Shown: positions 43,005-52,217 of the stretch, one piece after another
How the letters are laid out: each line of letters starts with the position of its first letter
Numbering within the stretch: position 1 is the stretch's first letter
NCBI RefSeq assembly: GCF_031457455.1
Contig: NZ_JAVDWU010000018.1
Location: 1-64,000, forward strand
Direction of reading: 5' to 3'
DNA: 64,000 nt
Source of the DNA: Hydrogenophaga palleronii_A
GTDB lineage: Bacteria; Pseudomonadota; Gammaproteobacteria; Burkholderiales; Burkholderiaceae_C
Program-made: the position numbers and the translations under genes
The notes under the pieces: generated by a model
The model's database searches: none
Seen by the model: only the letters and a program-made list of their open reading frames with translations
What the model was told of the DNA's origin: nothing

Positions 43005-44201
43005 ATGAAACTCAATGCCATTGCAGCGGCCGTGCTCAGCGTTTCCACCTTATGGCTCTCGCCGGGCGTCGCCCAGGCGCAGACCACCAGCCAGGCACCC
43101 AAGGCCGCCGCAGCAGCCGCCTCCGTTGACCACCAGGCCGTGGCTCGGCACTACGCCGCGCTGGTGCATGCCAACTACAGCGACACCCTGGCGGCCGCCA
43201 AGGACATGCAGGCCGCCATCGCCACCTTCGTCGCAGCACCTTCTGCCGACGGCTTGAACAAAGCCCGCCAAGCCTGGCTCGACGCACGCGAGTTTTATGG
43301 TCAGACCGAGGCATTCCGCTTCTACGGTGGCCCGATCGACGACGACAAAGGTCCAGAAGGCCAGATCAATGCCTGGCCGCTGGACGAAGCCTATGTCGAC
43401 TACGTCGAAGGCAAGCCCAATGCCGGTCTGATCAACGACGCCAAATTCAAGATCACCAAGGCCAACCTCGTTGCGTTCAACGAGCGTGGCGGCGAAGAAA
43501 ACATTGCCGCAGGCTGGCATGCCATCGAGTTCCTGCTGTGGGGCCAGGACCTGAGCGAAACCGGCGCGGGCGATCGCTCCTTCGAGGACTATGTGGACGG
43601 CAAGAAACCCAACGCCGACCGCCGCCGCCAGTTCCTCACCGTGGCCACCGGTCTGCTGATCGACGACCTCAGCTACCTCACCAAGGCCTGGGAGCCGGGC
43701 AAGAAGAACTACCGCGCCAAGTTTGAAAAAGGCGGCAAGGAATCGGTGCGCAAGATCATTGTGGGCCTGGGCTCGCTCTCGCGCGGCGAACTGGCGGGCG
43801 AGCGCATGGAAGTGGCGCTGAACTCCCAGGACCAGGAAGACGAACACTCTTGCTTCTCCGACAACACCCACCGCGACGCGGCGACCAACGCCAAGGGCAT
43901 CCAGAACGTGTGGCTGGGCCAGTACCAGCGGCGCGACGGCAGCCAGCTGCAAGGCCCGGGCGTGCGTGATCTGGTGGCCGCCAAGAACGTCGCTCTGGCC
44001 GAGAAGACGACGGCGCAGATCGCCGAATCGGTCCAGGGCGCCGCGAGCATCCCGGCCCCGTTCGACCGCGCCATCATCCAGGGGTCAGCGGGCCGCCCGA
44101 TCGTGGAAAAAACCATTGCCAGCCTGGTCGAACAATCCAAGTTGCTCGTGGAGTCGGCCGGTGCCGTGGGCATCACCAAGCTGACGTTGGTGGAGCCGTA
44201 G
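43005..44201 (+). CDS. Imelysin-family periplasmic iron-uptake protein (IrpA-like)
   Basis: 398 residues with a signal peptide (about 1-26, GVAQA-QT). The imelysin/M75 fold has the GxHxxE motif in AGWHAIEFLLWGQD. Members such as IrpA and Pseudomonas IcmP serve iron acquisition, not proteolysis as first thought. It heads imelysin, di-haem oxidoreductase, imelysin, DUF1513, an order I recall from Pseudomonas aeruginosa PA4370-PA4373. A Fur box is immediately upstream and AGGAG precedes the ATG. Confidence 0.9.
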   Translation: MKLNAIAAAVLSVSTLWLSPGVAQAQTTSQAPKAAAAAASVDHQAVARHYAALVHANYSDTLAAAKDMQAAIATFVAAPSADGLNKARQAWLDAREFYGQTEAFRFYGGPIDDDKGPEGQINAWPLDEAYVDYVEGKPNAGLINDAKFKITKANLVAFNERGGEENIAAGWHAIEFLLWGQDLSETGAGDRSFEDYVDGKKPNADRRRQFLTVATGLLIDDLSYLTKAWEPGKKNYRAKFEKGGKESVRKIIVGLGSLSRGELAGERMEVALNSQDQEDEHSCFSDNTHRDAATNAKGIQNVWLGQYQRRDGSQLQGPGVRDLVAAKNVALAEKTTAQIAESVQGAASIPAPFDRAIIQGSAGRPIVEKTIASLVEQSKLLVESAGAVGITKLTLVEP

Positions 44202-44210
44202 AGGTTGCGA

Positions 44211-44320
44211 TCTCCCCCCTGCGCCGCTGACGCGGCTTCCCCCCTCTGTAGCGCGCCTTCGGCGCTTCGAGGGGGGACGGCATCTTGGGCCGGCGGAGCC
44301 GTCCCTTGCTGCCCCTTGAC
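44211..44320 (+). repeat. Three-hairpin repeat, subtype A, copy 4
   Basis: Starts 9 bp after the imelysin stop and fills most of the gap to the oxidoreductase gene. It retains GCCGC-TGAC-GCGGC, the long stem around GCGCC-TTC-GGCGC, and GGG/CCC around CGGC-GGA-GCCG. It may reduce read-through inside an otherwise co-directional set. Confidence 0.83.
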
Positions 44321-44370
44321 CTAAGGCATCTCTCCACCGCATTGATGCATCTGCCACGTGCATCCTGATC

Positions 44371-45864
44371 ATGAAACTTCCTTCCACAGCCACGCGCCTC
44401 GCGCTAGCCATGTTGGTTCTGATGCTCGGCTCTGCTGCCCTGGTGCTGCATGCCGAAATCGACCCTGACCCGCTGGGCGAATACACGGGGGGCAAGGGCA
44501 CCGTGTTCGCCACCGGCAGACAGGCGTTTTCTTTCGGCCTTGCCAACCTCACAGACGCCGAACAAACCCGATTCGTCATCGGCAACTCCTTTTTCAAACG
44601 CAACTGGGTCGAGGCGCCGGCTTCCACCACCGCTCGCGATGGCCTGGGGCCGCACTTCATTGCCCGCTCCTGCGCCGGCTGCCACGCCATGGACGGGCGC
44701 GGTGCACCGCCGAACTGGAAGCGCACCATCGGCCCTGAGCCTGACGAAACCGTGGCCCTGCTGATCCGCCTGTCGGTGGCCGGTACACCCGAGCCGCATG
44801 CGGGCGTCAAGCCCGAGCCTGTCTACGGTGACCAGTTCAACAACGCTGCGGTTCAGGGCGTCAAGCCCGAAGGGCGCGTGGAGATCCGGTCCGAGCCGTT
44901 GCACGGTCGTTTTGCCGACGGCACGCGCTACAGCTTGCACAAGCCGATCTACCGCCTGACACAACTGGGCTACGGCCCCATGGCCAAGGACGTCATGATC
45001 AGCCCGCGCATCGCACCGCAGGTGATCGGCCTGGGCCTGCTGGAGGCGATTCCCGAAAGCGAGATCCTGGCCAACGTCCGTGCCCAGGCCGCCCTGGACG
45101 GCCCTATCAAGGGCATGCCCAACCGCGTCTGGGATGCCTTTGCGCAGAAAGAGGTCATCGGCCGATTCGGCTGGAAGGCCAACACCGGCAGCGTGGCGCA
45201 CCAAAGCGCAGGCGCCTTCCTCGGCGACATGGGCATCACCACCAGCGTGTTCTGGCGCGAGACCTGCACGTCTGCTCAAAAGGACTGCCTGAACGCCCCG
45301 CACGGCGGCGGCCGACGCACCGGACGCGACGGCCTGATGCCGGCTTCCCAGGCCACCGCAGCCGAACCCGAGATCGACGACGACACCTTGGGGCATGTCA
45401 TTTTCTACACCGCCTCGATCGCACCGCCGGCCCGCCGCCAGCCGAGCGATCCGCAAGTGAGGCGCGGCCAGGCGCTGTTTGCGCAGGCCCAGTGCGCCGC
45501 CTGTCACCGGCCCAGCTATGTCACGGGCACGCCCCCTTTCCCGAAACTGACCAGCGCCGCCATCAGCGGCCAGCGCATCTGGCCCTACACCGACCTGCTG
45601 CTGCACGACATGGGCCCGGACCTGGCCGACGGCCGCCCAGACTTTCTGGCCAACGGTCGGCAGTGGAAGACGCCGCCGCTCTGGGGCATCGGGCTCATCA
45701 AGGACGTCAACGGCCACCAACGCCTGCTGCACGATGGCCGGGCCGACGGCGTGCTGGAAGCCATCCTCTGGCACGGTGGCGAAGCCCAGCCCGCCAAGGA
45801 ACGGGTACTCGGGATGAATCGCCAGGACCGTGAGGCGCTGGTGCGCTTCGTGGAGTCGCTGTGA
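44371..45864 (+). CDS. Di-haem oxidoredictase-like c-type cytochrome (DHOR/DUF1111)
   Basis: 497 residues with a signal/anchor helix (about 8-28). Two c-type haem sites, CAGCH (101-105) and CAACH (375-379), lie in the arrangement of DHOR-family cytochromes (thiol oxidoreductase-like, distantly MauG/CcpA related). It is periplasmic. The family commonly sits between two imelysin genes, suggesting it oxidises or reduces iron or an iron ligand during uptake; this function is inferred. Its TGA overlaps the GTG of the next gene. Confidence 0.88.
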   Translation: MKLPSTATRLALAMLVLMLGSAALVLHAEIDPDPLGEYTGGKGTVFATGRQAFSFGLANLTDAEQTRFVIGNSFFKRNWVEAPASTTARDGLGPHFIARSCAGCHAMDGRGAPPNWKRTIGPEPDETVALLIRLSVAGTPEPHAGVKPEPVYGDQFNNAAVQGVKPEGRVEIRSEPLHGRFADGTRYSLHKPIYRLTQLGYGPMAKDVMISPRIAPQVIGLGLLEAIPESEILANVRAQAALDGPIKGMPNRVWDAFAQKEVIGRFGWKANTGSVAHQSAGAFLGDMGITTSVFWRETCTSAQKDCLNAPHGGGRRTGRDGLMPASQATAAEPEIDDDTLGHVIFYTASIAPPARRQPSDPQVRRGQALFAQAQCAACHRPSYVTGTPPFPKLTSAAISGQRIWPYTDLLLHDMGPDLADGRPDFLANGRQWKTPPLWGIGLIKDVNGHQRLLHDGRADGVLEAILWHGGEAQPAKERVLGMNRQDREALVRFVESL

Positions 45865-46940
45865 TCCGTCGGCAGTTGCTGGTCGCAGCGCTGGGCTTGG
45901 CGCTGACGGGGGTCGCAGCCGCACAAGCCAACGCGCCCGCCGTTGCAGCCCCTTACTACTCGGCCGAACAGGCCATGCAGGGCCTGTACACCCACCACCT
46001 GCCGCCGCTGGCGCGAGACTTCAAAACCCAGGCTGAGCACCTGGTCGACGCTGTGCAGCAGCATTGCCAGGGGGGTGCCACGCTGGCCGCGCTGCACAAG
46101 CAATGGCAGGCCGCGCTGCTGAGCTGGGAAACTCTGTCGACCCCCGCCGTGGGACCCTTGCTCACGCGCCGCTCCCAGCGCCAGATCGATTTCTGGCCCA
46201 CGCGGCCGGCGCTGCTGCGCCGCTCGATGGACAAGGCTCCCGCTTCGCTGGCCGACATGGAGCGTGTGGGCACGCCGGCCAAGGGTTTCCCTGCGCTGGA
46301 GATGCTGCTGAACCAATGGCAGGCGAGCCGCCAAAAGGAACCATCCGCGGCCTGTCGCTATGCCGAGTTGGTGGCACAGGGCATCGCCCACGAGGCGCGT
46401 GAACTGGCCACCGCACTGGCGACTTCGGCCCAAAAGCACTGGGCCGACTCGCCCGAAGACACCCAGGCCGCGCTGGCCGAATGGGTGAACCAATGGTTGG
46501 GTGGTCTAGAGCGCCTGCGCTGGGCCCACATTGAAAAACCCGTCACCACCCACCGCTCCACCGGCAAGTCCGCTGCAGGCGAACCTGTTCCTTTCGCCCG
46601 ACTCGATCGCGAGGTCGCGCTGAGCGACTGGCGCGCCCAGTGGCAAAGCCTGCTCGCACAGGCACGGTTGCCACAAGGGGCGCCACCGCCTGCACCGGGC
46701 CAGGCCCTGGTGCCCATGCAGGCCCTGCTCATGGGCAAAGGCGAGCTGGATCTGGCGCAACGCTGGGGCCAGGCCTTGGAAAAAATCACCGTCGGTCTGA
46801 ACCAGCTCACACCCGATTCGGACGAGAACGCGTTGCTGGCTGTGACCCAGACCATGAAGGCGGCGACCGCGCTGTTCCAGAACGAGGTGGCCCCCGCACT
46901 GGACGTGCCGCTGGGCTTTTCCGACGCGGACGGCGATTGA
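45861..46940 (+). CDS. Second imelysin-family protein
   Basis: 359 residues, starting at a GTG that overlaps the upstream stop by 4 bases. Signal peptide about 1-22 (LTGVAAAQA). It is more diverged than the first imelysin: FPALEMLLNQW replaces the usual G-x-H-x-x-E segment, so the His is absent. It corresponds to the second imelysin of the conserved four-gene set and is likely a partner rather than a copy of the first. Confidence 0.85.
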   Translation: MIRRQLLVAALGLALTGVAAAQANAPAVAAPYYSAEQAMQGLYTHHLPPLARDFKTQAEHLVDAVQQHCQGGATLAALHKQWQAALLSWETLSTPAVGPLLTRRSQRQIDFWPTRPALLRRSMDKAPASLADMERVGTPAKGFPALEMLLNQWQASRQKEPSAACRYAELVAQGIAHEARELATALATSAQKHWADSPEDTQAALAEWVNQWLGGLERLRWAHIEKPVTTHRSTGKSAAGEPVPFARLDREVALSDWRAQWQSLLAQARLPQGAPPPAPGQALVPMQALLMGKGELDLAQRWGQALEKITVGLNQLTPDSDENALLAVTQTMKAATALFQNEVAPALDVPLGFSDADGD

Positions 46941-46952
46941 CCGATCGAAGCC

Positions 46953-48077
46953 ATGCAGACATCCACTGCAGCCGATGACAGTGCAACACCGGCAGGGGCG
47001 ATCTCCCGCCGCCGCTGGCTGATGGGCGCGGCGGCCCTGGGCCTTGCGCCGGCCTGGGCGGCACGTGAGAATGCCCAGTTGGTCGCAGCCTGGCAGGCGT
47101 CGGCCAAGCAGCGCATCGGCGTGATCGAGGTGGGCGCACAGCACTGGTCGGTGCGGCAAACCCTCGCGGTGCCCACACGCGCGCATGGCCTGCTGGTGGA
47201 GGCGGGCGGCAGCGTGCTGGCCGTGGCGCGGCGACCCGGCGACTGGCTGCTGCGCTGGCACCCGGTGAGCGGCCAGACGTTATGGCACTGGATCGAAGAC
47301 GACCGGCGCTTCAATGGCCATGCGGCCGCCAGCGCAGATGGCCGCAGGGTGTGGACCAGCGAAACCGACCTGGAGACCGCGCAAGGCCAGCTCGCGGTGC
47401 GCGATGGCACCACCCTGGCGAAGACCACCGAATGGCCGACCCAGGGCATGGACCCGCACGAACTGCTGGTGCTGCCGCAGCGCGTTGGCGCGATCCCCGC
47501 CGGCAGCCTGATCGTGGCCAATGGCGGCATTCCCACGCTGCCTGAAACCGGTCGCAGCAAGCGCGAACTCGGGCGCATGGACGCTTCACTCGTCGCGCTC
47601 GATGCGCGCGATGGCGGCTTGCTGGGTCAATGGCGCCTGCCCGACCCGCATCTGAGCATCCGCCATCTGGCATGGGATACGGCCTCTGGCACCGTGGGCA
47701 TCGCCTTGCAGGCCGAACACCCCGACGCCGGGACGCGACAGCGCGCGCCCGTGTTCGCCGCCTGGGATGGTCAACGCCTGCAGGCAGCCATCGGACAACC
47801 CGCCCTGCAAGGCTACGGCGGCGACATCTGCGCCCTGCCCGGTGGCGGCTTCGTGGTGAGCTGCCCGCGTGCCAACAACTTGGCCCTGTTCACCGCGAGC
47901 GCGCGCTGGGTGCGCAACCAGACACACGAAGGAGCCTCCGCGCTGGCCCGGCACGACCGCCACTGGTGGGCCAGCGGGACCGAGAGTCTGTGGTGTGCCC
48001 CCGAGGGCGTGCGGGCGCACAGTGCCGGCGCATCAGTGCAGTTCGACAACCACTGGCAGGGCTGGCCCCGGGCCTGA
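46953..48077 (+). CDS. DUF1513 periplasmic protein with Tat signal
   Basis: 374 residues. The N-terminus carries a twin-arginine motif SRRRWLMGAAALGLAPAWA, so it is probably exported folded. The rest looks like a beta-propeller, with repeated motifs such as DGRRVWTSE, DPHELLVLP, VANGGIPTLP and HLAWDTASGTVGIALQ. It closes the imelysin/DHOR set, 12 bp after the previous gene. Molecular role unknown. Confidence 0.85.
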   Translation: MQTSTAADDSATPAGAISRRRWLMGAAALGLAPAWAARENAQLVAAWQASAKQRIGVIEVGAQHWSVRQTLAVPTRAHGLLVEAGGSVLAVARRPGDWLLRWHPVSGQTLWHWIEDDRRFNGHAAASADGRRVWTSETDLETAQGQLAVRDGTTLAKTTEWPTQGMDPHELLVLPQRVGAIPAGSLIVANGGIPTLPETGRSKRELGRMDASLVALDARDGGLLGQWRLPDPHLSIRHLAWDTASGTVGIALQAEHPDAGTRQRAPVFAAWDGQRLQAAIGQPALQGYGGDICALPGGGFVVSCPRANNLALFTASARWVRNQTHEGASALARHDRHWWASGTESLWCAPEGVRAHSAGASVQFDNHWQGWPRA

Positions 48078-48123
48078 GCGGCTGAGCGCCTTCGATTCGC
48101 CACCGTCCGAAAAGTGGCCAGCT

Positions 48124-48597
48124 TCAGCGTTCGACCTGATGGGGCAAGGCCGGCGTCGAACTCTCTTCCGGGTTGAGTCCAGCCTCGCAAGCGGACCCCG
48201 TGCGCCTGCACACGCCGTCCGCTTCCAGCCAGGGATGGGCATGACCCGCACAAGCTGTCTGGCAGATCACCGCGTGGGCCTCCGGCAGGGCATCGCTCAC
48301 CAGCGACAGGCCCCTGGCCATGAGCACACGCCGGGGCATCGACAACGACACCTGATGCAACTCACTCCTGGTCAGGCCCCAGAGCAGCGCGGTGCGTGCC
48401 CGCACCAGCCGCCCGCGCAAGCGCACCACCTCGGATTGCAGCACCCGCACCTGGGCCGCGTAGTCGGCGATCTGCCGGCTCACACGGTCCTGCAAACTGG
48501 CGAGTTGCCGGGCCAGTGCGCCGTGTTCACCTGTCAGTTCCTGCACCTCTCGAACCACCTGTGAAGGTGGATGCATTCCCCTTTGCATCGTCGCCAT
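48124..48597 (-). CDS. DUF2325-like coiled-coil protein
   Basis: 157 residues. A coiled coil covers about 15-70 (leucine-rich, with RVLQSEVVRLRGRLVRAR). The C-terminal part VICQTACAGHAHPW...CRRTGSAC resembles DUF2325 proteins, with C112, C116, H119, H121, C130 and C137 as possible metal or haem ligands. It ends the minus-strand hmu run, 23 bp after hmuV, with AGGGAG before its ATG. I infer a link to haem or iron handling from position only. Confidence 0.65.
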   Translation of the reverse strand: MATMQRGMHPPSQVVREVQELTGEHGALARQLASLQDRVSRQIADYAAQVRVLQSEVVRLRGRLVRARTALLWGLTRSELHQVSLSMPRRVLMARGLSLVSDALPEAHAVICQTACAGHAHPWLEADGVCRRTGSACEAGLNPEESSTPALPHQVER

Positions 48598-48620
48598 GTT
48601 GTTTCTCCCTGTGTGTCGAC

Positions 48621-49589
48621 CTACGCCGAATGAAGCGGCCCATCGGCCGCAATGAGCAACTGGCTCACGCCGTCGGCACTGCGCACCGGCGTCGCTTGCA
48701 CCTGCCACACCCGCTGCACCAGCGCTGGCGTCAACGCTTCGGCAGGCGGGCCGCTCACCTGCAGCTGGCCGCGGTCGAGCACCCACACCTGATCGGTGTA
48801 GCGCAGCGCCAGATTGAGGTCGTGCAGCACCGCCAGCACCCCCACTCCCTGCTCGCGCGCCCAGCGACGCACCGTGGACAAGGTGGCGTGCTGGTGGCGC
48901 AGGTCCAGCGCGGCGGTGGGTTCATCGAGCAGCAGCCAGCGGGGCGCGTCGTCGGCGGGTGCTTCCCAGATCTGGGCCATCACGCGCGCAAGCTGGGCAC
49001 GGGCGCGCTCGCCGCCGCTGAGGCTGCCCACCGGCCGGTTCGCCAGCGATCCCACACCAGTGACGGCCATGGCCGCCTGCACGATCTCGGCCTCCTGGCG
49101 CGAGGGCCGCAACCGGTGCGGGTAGCGCCCCAGCGCCACCACCTCCTGCACGGTGAAGTCGAACGCCACGGCCGTGTCCTGCGGCAGCACGGCCCGGTGT
49201 GGGGCAACGCGGTGCAATTCATCGACCAGCAGCGGCTGCCCGTTGAGCCAGACCGCCCCCGTGTCTGGCGCGCGCAGGCCTGCGAGCACGGACAACAAGG
49301 TGGACTTGCCCGCGCCGTTGGGACCGAGGATGGCACCCACTTCGCCCGACCTCAGCTGCAGATCCACGCCCTGCAGCAAGCTGCTGCCCCCAGCGCGAAC
49401 GCCAATGCGATGGGCCACCAGCCCCTGGCCATGGGAAGAGGCGGGCGTTTCAGCAGCAGTTGCCACCGGCGGCCGCACAGCGGTGTCGTCGTCTGACGCC
49501 CCATCGCACTCCATCCAGTGCGCACATTCACCCGCCGGCACGTCACAGCAAGCGTTGCGCCAAGCGGGGTCGCGCAGCCGTTCGGTCAC
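48621..49589 (-). CDS. hmuV: Haemin ABC transporter ATP-binding protein
   Basis: 322 residues from GTG 49589, which overlaps the hmuU stop (GTGA). Walker A GPNGAGKST, Q-loop LPQDTA, signature LSGGERARAQLARV, Walker B WLLLDEPTAAL and switch HDLN are all present. Relatives are near 260 residues; the extra N-terminal about 60 include CCDVPAGECAHW. ATG 49514 is an alternative start (297 residues). It powers haem import through HmuU. Confidence 0.92.
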   Translation of the reverse strand: MTERLRDPAWRNACCDVPAGECAHWMECDGASDDDTAVRPPVATAAETPASSHGQGLVAHRIGVRAGGSSLLQGVDLQLRSGEVGAILGPNGAGKSTLLSVLAGLRAPDTGAVWLNGQPLLVDELHRVAPHRAVLPQDTAVAFDFTVQEVVALGRYPHRLRPSRQEAEIVQAAMAVTGVGSLANRPVGSLSGGERARAQLARVMAQIWEAPADDAPRWLLLDEPTAALDLRHQHATLSTVRRWAREQGVGVLAVLHDLNLALRYTDQVWVLDRGQLQVSGPPAEALTPALVQRVWQVQATPVRSADGVSQLLIAADGPLHSA

Positions 49590-50704
49590 AGCCGCCTCCC
49601 GTGTGCGCTGCGCAGCAACAGCAGAAAGAACGGCACACCCACGGCGGCGGTGAGCACGCCCAGCGGCAGCTCGGCCGGTTGCATCACGGTGCGGGCCACG
49701 GCGTCGGCCAGGGTGACCATGGCCGCACCCAGCAGGGCCGAGCCGGGCAGCACCCAGCGGTGGTCGGGCCCGGCCAGCATACGCACCATGTGCGGCGCCA
49801 CCAAGCCTATGAAACCGATGATGCCGGTGGTGGCGGTGACTGCGCCCACGGCCAGCGCGGTCACGCCAATCGCCGTGCGCTTGACGCGTTCCACCGGCAC
49901 GCCCAGCAACACTGCCTGCGCTTCGCCCAGCGCCAGTGCATTCAAGGGCCGGGCCAGCCGCCAGCCCACCACTCCCGCCACCAGGGTGAGCCCGCTCACC
50001 AGCGCCACGGCGCTCCACCGTGCGCCCCCCAGGCTGCCGAGCAACCAGAACTGCAGGTTGCGCAGCTGTTCGTCGGTGGCCAGGAAGTTGAGCATGCCCA
50101 GACCGGCGCCAGCAAGCGCGTTGACCGCGATGCCAGCGAGCAGCATCAGCCCCACGCGCGTGCCGCCTTCGCCGCGCGAGAGCAGGTAGATCAGCACCGT
50201 GACAGCGAGACCTCCACAGAACGCCATCAACACCAGCGTCCAGCTGCCCAGCGCACGGGGCAGTTCGGGAAACCACAGGCTGCCCATCACGATGGTGACC
50301 CCCGCTGCCAGTGCCGCGCCGCTGCTCACACCGATCAGACCCGGGTCGGCCAGAGGGTTGCGGAACAGGCCCTGCATGAGCGCGCCCGACAGGCCCAGCC
50401 CGGCGCCCGCCACGATGCCCAGCACCAGGCGCGGCAGGCGAATGTGGAAAAACACCAGTTCGTGGGTTTGCGGCTGCTGCACGGCCTGGCCGAACGGCAG
50501 CGCCTCCCAGAGCACGCCAGGCAGTTCGTGCAGCGGCAAGCTGTAGGCCCCTTGACCCACGGCAAACAGCAAGGTCAGCAGCAGCAACAGGGCCAGTGCA
50601 CCCAACACCACCGGTCCGGGCAACCGCTGGCGGGCGTGCACGCGGCGCCACGCAGCATTCCCCGGGCTTGCAGCGGCAGGCTGGGGCGCAGTGGACACGT
50701 TCAT
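49586..50704 (-). CDS. hmuU: Haemin ABC transporter permease
   Basis: 372 residues, about ten helices of the FecCD/BtuC family. Recognisable motifs are RLPRLVLGIVAGAGLGLSGA, FRNPLADPGLIGVSSGAAL and GIIGFIGLVAPHMVRM. It forms the inner-membrane channel for haem. The ATG overlaps the stop of the VOC gene upstream and its stop overlaps the hmuV start, so the whole run is translationally coupled. Confidence 0.94.
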   Translation of the reverse strand: MNVSTAPQPAAASPGNAAWRRVHARQRLPGPVVLGALALLLLLTLLFAVGQGAYSLPLHELPGVLWEALPFGQAVQQPQTHELVFFHIRLPRLVLGIVAGAGLGLSGALMQGLFRNPLADPGLIGVSSGAALAAGVTIVMGSLWFPELPRALGSWTLVLMAFCGGLAVTVLIYLLSRGEGGTRVGLMLLAGIAVNALAGAGLGMLNFLATDEQLRNLQFWLLGSLGGARWSAVALVSGLTLVAGVVGWRLARPLNALALGEAQAVLLGVPVERVKRTAIGVTALAVGAVTATTGIIGFIGLVAPHMVRMLAGPDHRWVLPGSALLGAAMVTLADAVARTVMQPAELPLGVLTAAVGVPFFLLLLRSAHGRRL

Positions 50705-51195
50705 GGTTTCGTCGAGCTGGCGCCGGGGGCTTGGGGTGTCTGAGCTCTGGGTTGGCAAGGGCTCCAGTCGATCAGGTGCAGCACGTTGCCGTCGACATCG
50801 GTGAGGCTGAATTCCCAGGCCTTCCAGGGTTGCAGGCGGGGGCCAAGCGTGCCGAGCCGCTGCGCCAGTTGATCGGCGTGCACGGCGACAGGACCGGCCA
50901 GCCCCGTGCGCACAGGGCGCAACAACGCCCTGCGCAGGCTTGCATACAACGTGTGAATGCCGCTCACCGTCACCCGGTGATGCCCGGGCCAGTACCGGTT
51001 CTCCACCAGATCGGGTTGTTCCCAGCGACCAGGGCGAGCGCCGCAGCCCCAGAGTTGCAGGCTGAGGGAACCATGCGACAGCAAGGCCACCACCCCCGGG
51101 ATGTGCTGTTCGCAGCTGAAGCCAAGCACCTGCGTGTAGTCGGCCAGCGAGCGGGCCAGATCGGGGGTTCTCACCACGGTGGGTGGCTTGTTCAT
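50701..51195 (-). CDS. VOC/glyoxalase-fold protein in the hmu operon
   Basis: 164 residues. VRTPDLARSLADYTQVLGFSCEQ and the C-terminal EFSLTDVDGNVLHLIDW are typical of the vicinal-oxygen-chelate fold, but metal-binding His/Glu positions are poorly kept. GAAGGAG lies 5 bases before the ATG at 51195, chosen over an ATG at 51228 that overlaps hmuT. It sits between hmuT and hmuU, so it may bind haem breakdown products or a small ligand. Function unknown. Confidence 0.78.
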   Translation of the reverse strand: MNKPPTVVRTPDLARSLADYTQVLGFSCEQHIPGVVALLSHGSLSLQLWGCGARPGRWEQPDLVENRYWPGHHRVTVSGIHTLYASLRRALLRPVRTGLAGPVAVHADQLAQRLGTLGPRLQPWKAWEFSLTDVDGNVLHLIDWSPCQPRAQTPQAPGASSTKP

Positions 51196-51224
51196 TGCGG
51201 CTCCTTCGCGGGTGGTCAGTGGTT

Positions 51225-52202
51225 TCATGCCTGCACGATTTGCCGGTGCAGGCGCTCCACCACGTCGGGCAGGCGGGGTCCGAAGCCCAGCAGTTCGAGC
51301 GCATCCAGGTGCACCAGCGCGCTTCCCTTTGCGCGGCGCCGATAGGCCGGGGTCAGGGCCAGTTCCGGTCTGCGCCAGAAAGCGGCTTCGCCGCCAATGG
51401 CTTCAAGCCCCTGGGTGGTGGTCAGGATCACATCGGGTGCGGCGGCGGCCATGGACTCGGCCGTCATGGGCCGGTAGCCCCGGAACCCGCCCAGGGCATT
51501 GCGCGCTCCGATGAACCGGATCATGGCGTCGGCAGCGGTCTGTTCACCCGCCACTGTGGAGCTGCCGCTGTGCGACAACACGAACAACACCCTGGGCGCC
51601 GTTGGCGTGTCTTGCCCATCGATGGACGCGCGCACCGCGCGCCAGCGTGCGTCAAGCTGCTCCTTCAAGGCTTGTGCGGCAGCCTCCCGCCTGGACGCAC
51701 GCCCCACCGCCGCCACCTTGCGGCCCACTTCCCCCCAGCTGTGGTCGGCCTCCACCAGCTCAATGCGCACGCCCGCGCTGCGCAACTGGTCCAGCACCAC
51801 GGGCGGTCCGGCGTCGGTGCCGGCGATCACGGCATCCGGGCGCAAGGCCAGCAGGCCTTCGGCCGACAACTGGCGCATGTAGCCCACCTTGGGCGTGGCC
51901 TGTGCGGCTCGCGGGTACAGGCTGGTGGTGTCGGTGCCCACCAGCTGATCCTGGGCACCCAGCGCGTAGACGATCTCGGTGATGCCGCCCCCAATCGTGA
52001 TCAGGCGGGGTGGGGCTTCAGCGCCATGCCGTGCGATGGGTGGGCTGCTCGGGCTCTGCGCAACCGCAGGCGCAGCCCTCAGGCGCAAAGGCCAGCCAGC
52101 GCCGACCGCCGCCGAGCCAGCCAGGGCGGCGAGCGAGAGCCTTTGCAGCGCGCTTCTGCGCGAGGTGTTGTCGGAGCGGGGTGGGAGCGGAAGGCGTGGC
52201 AT
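51225..52202 (-). CDS. hmuT: Periplasmic haemin-binding protein
   Basis: 325 residues. Signal peptide about 1-44 with a twin-arginine-like SRRSALQRL. It has the class III binding-protein fold: LITIGGGITEIVYALGAQDQLVGTDTTSLYP, then RQLSAEGLLALRPDAVIAG. A Tyr (YRPMTAES) is in the position that ligates haem in ShuT-type proteins. It passes haem to HmuUV. Confidence 0.92.
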   Translation of the reverse strand: MPRLPLPPRSDNTSRRSALQRLSLAALAGSAAVGAGWPLRLRAAPAVAQSPSSPPIARHGAEAPPRLITIGGGITEIVYALGAQDQLVGTDTTSLYPRAAQATPKVGYMRQLSAEGLLALRPDAVIAGTDAGPPVVLDQLRSAGVRIELVEADHSWGEVGRKVAAVGRASRREAAAQALKEQLDARWRAVRASIDGQDTPTAPRVLFVLSHSGSSTVAGEQTAADAMIRFIGARNALGGFRGYRPMTAESMAAAAPDVILTTTQGLEAIGGEAAFWRRPELALTPAYRRRAKGSALVHLDALELLGFGPRLPDVVERLHRQIVQA

Positions 52203-52217
52203 GGCGGGGCGTCGGGT

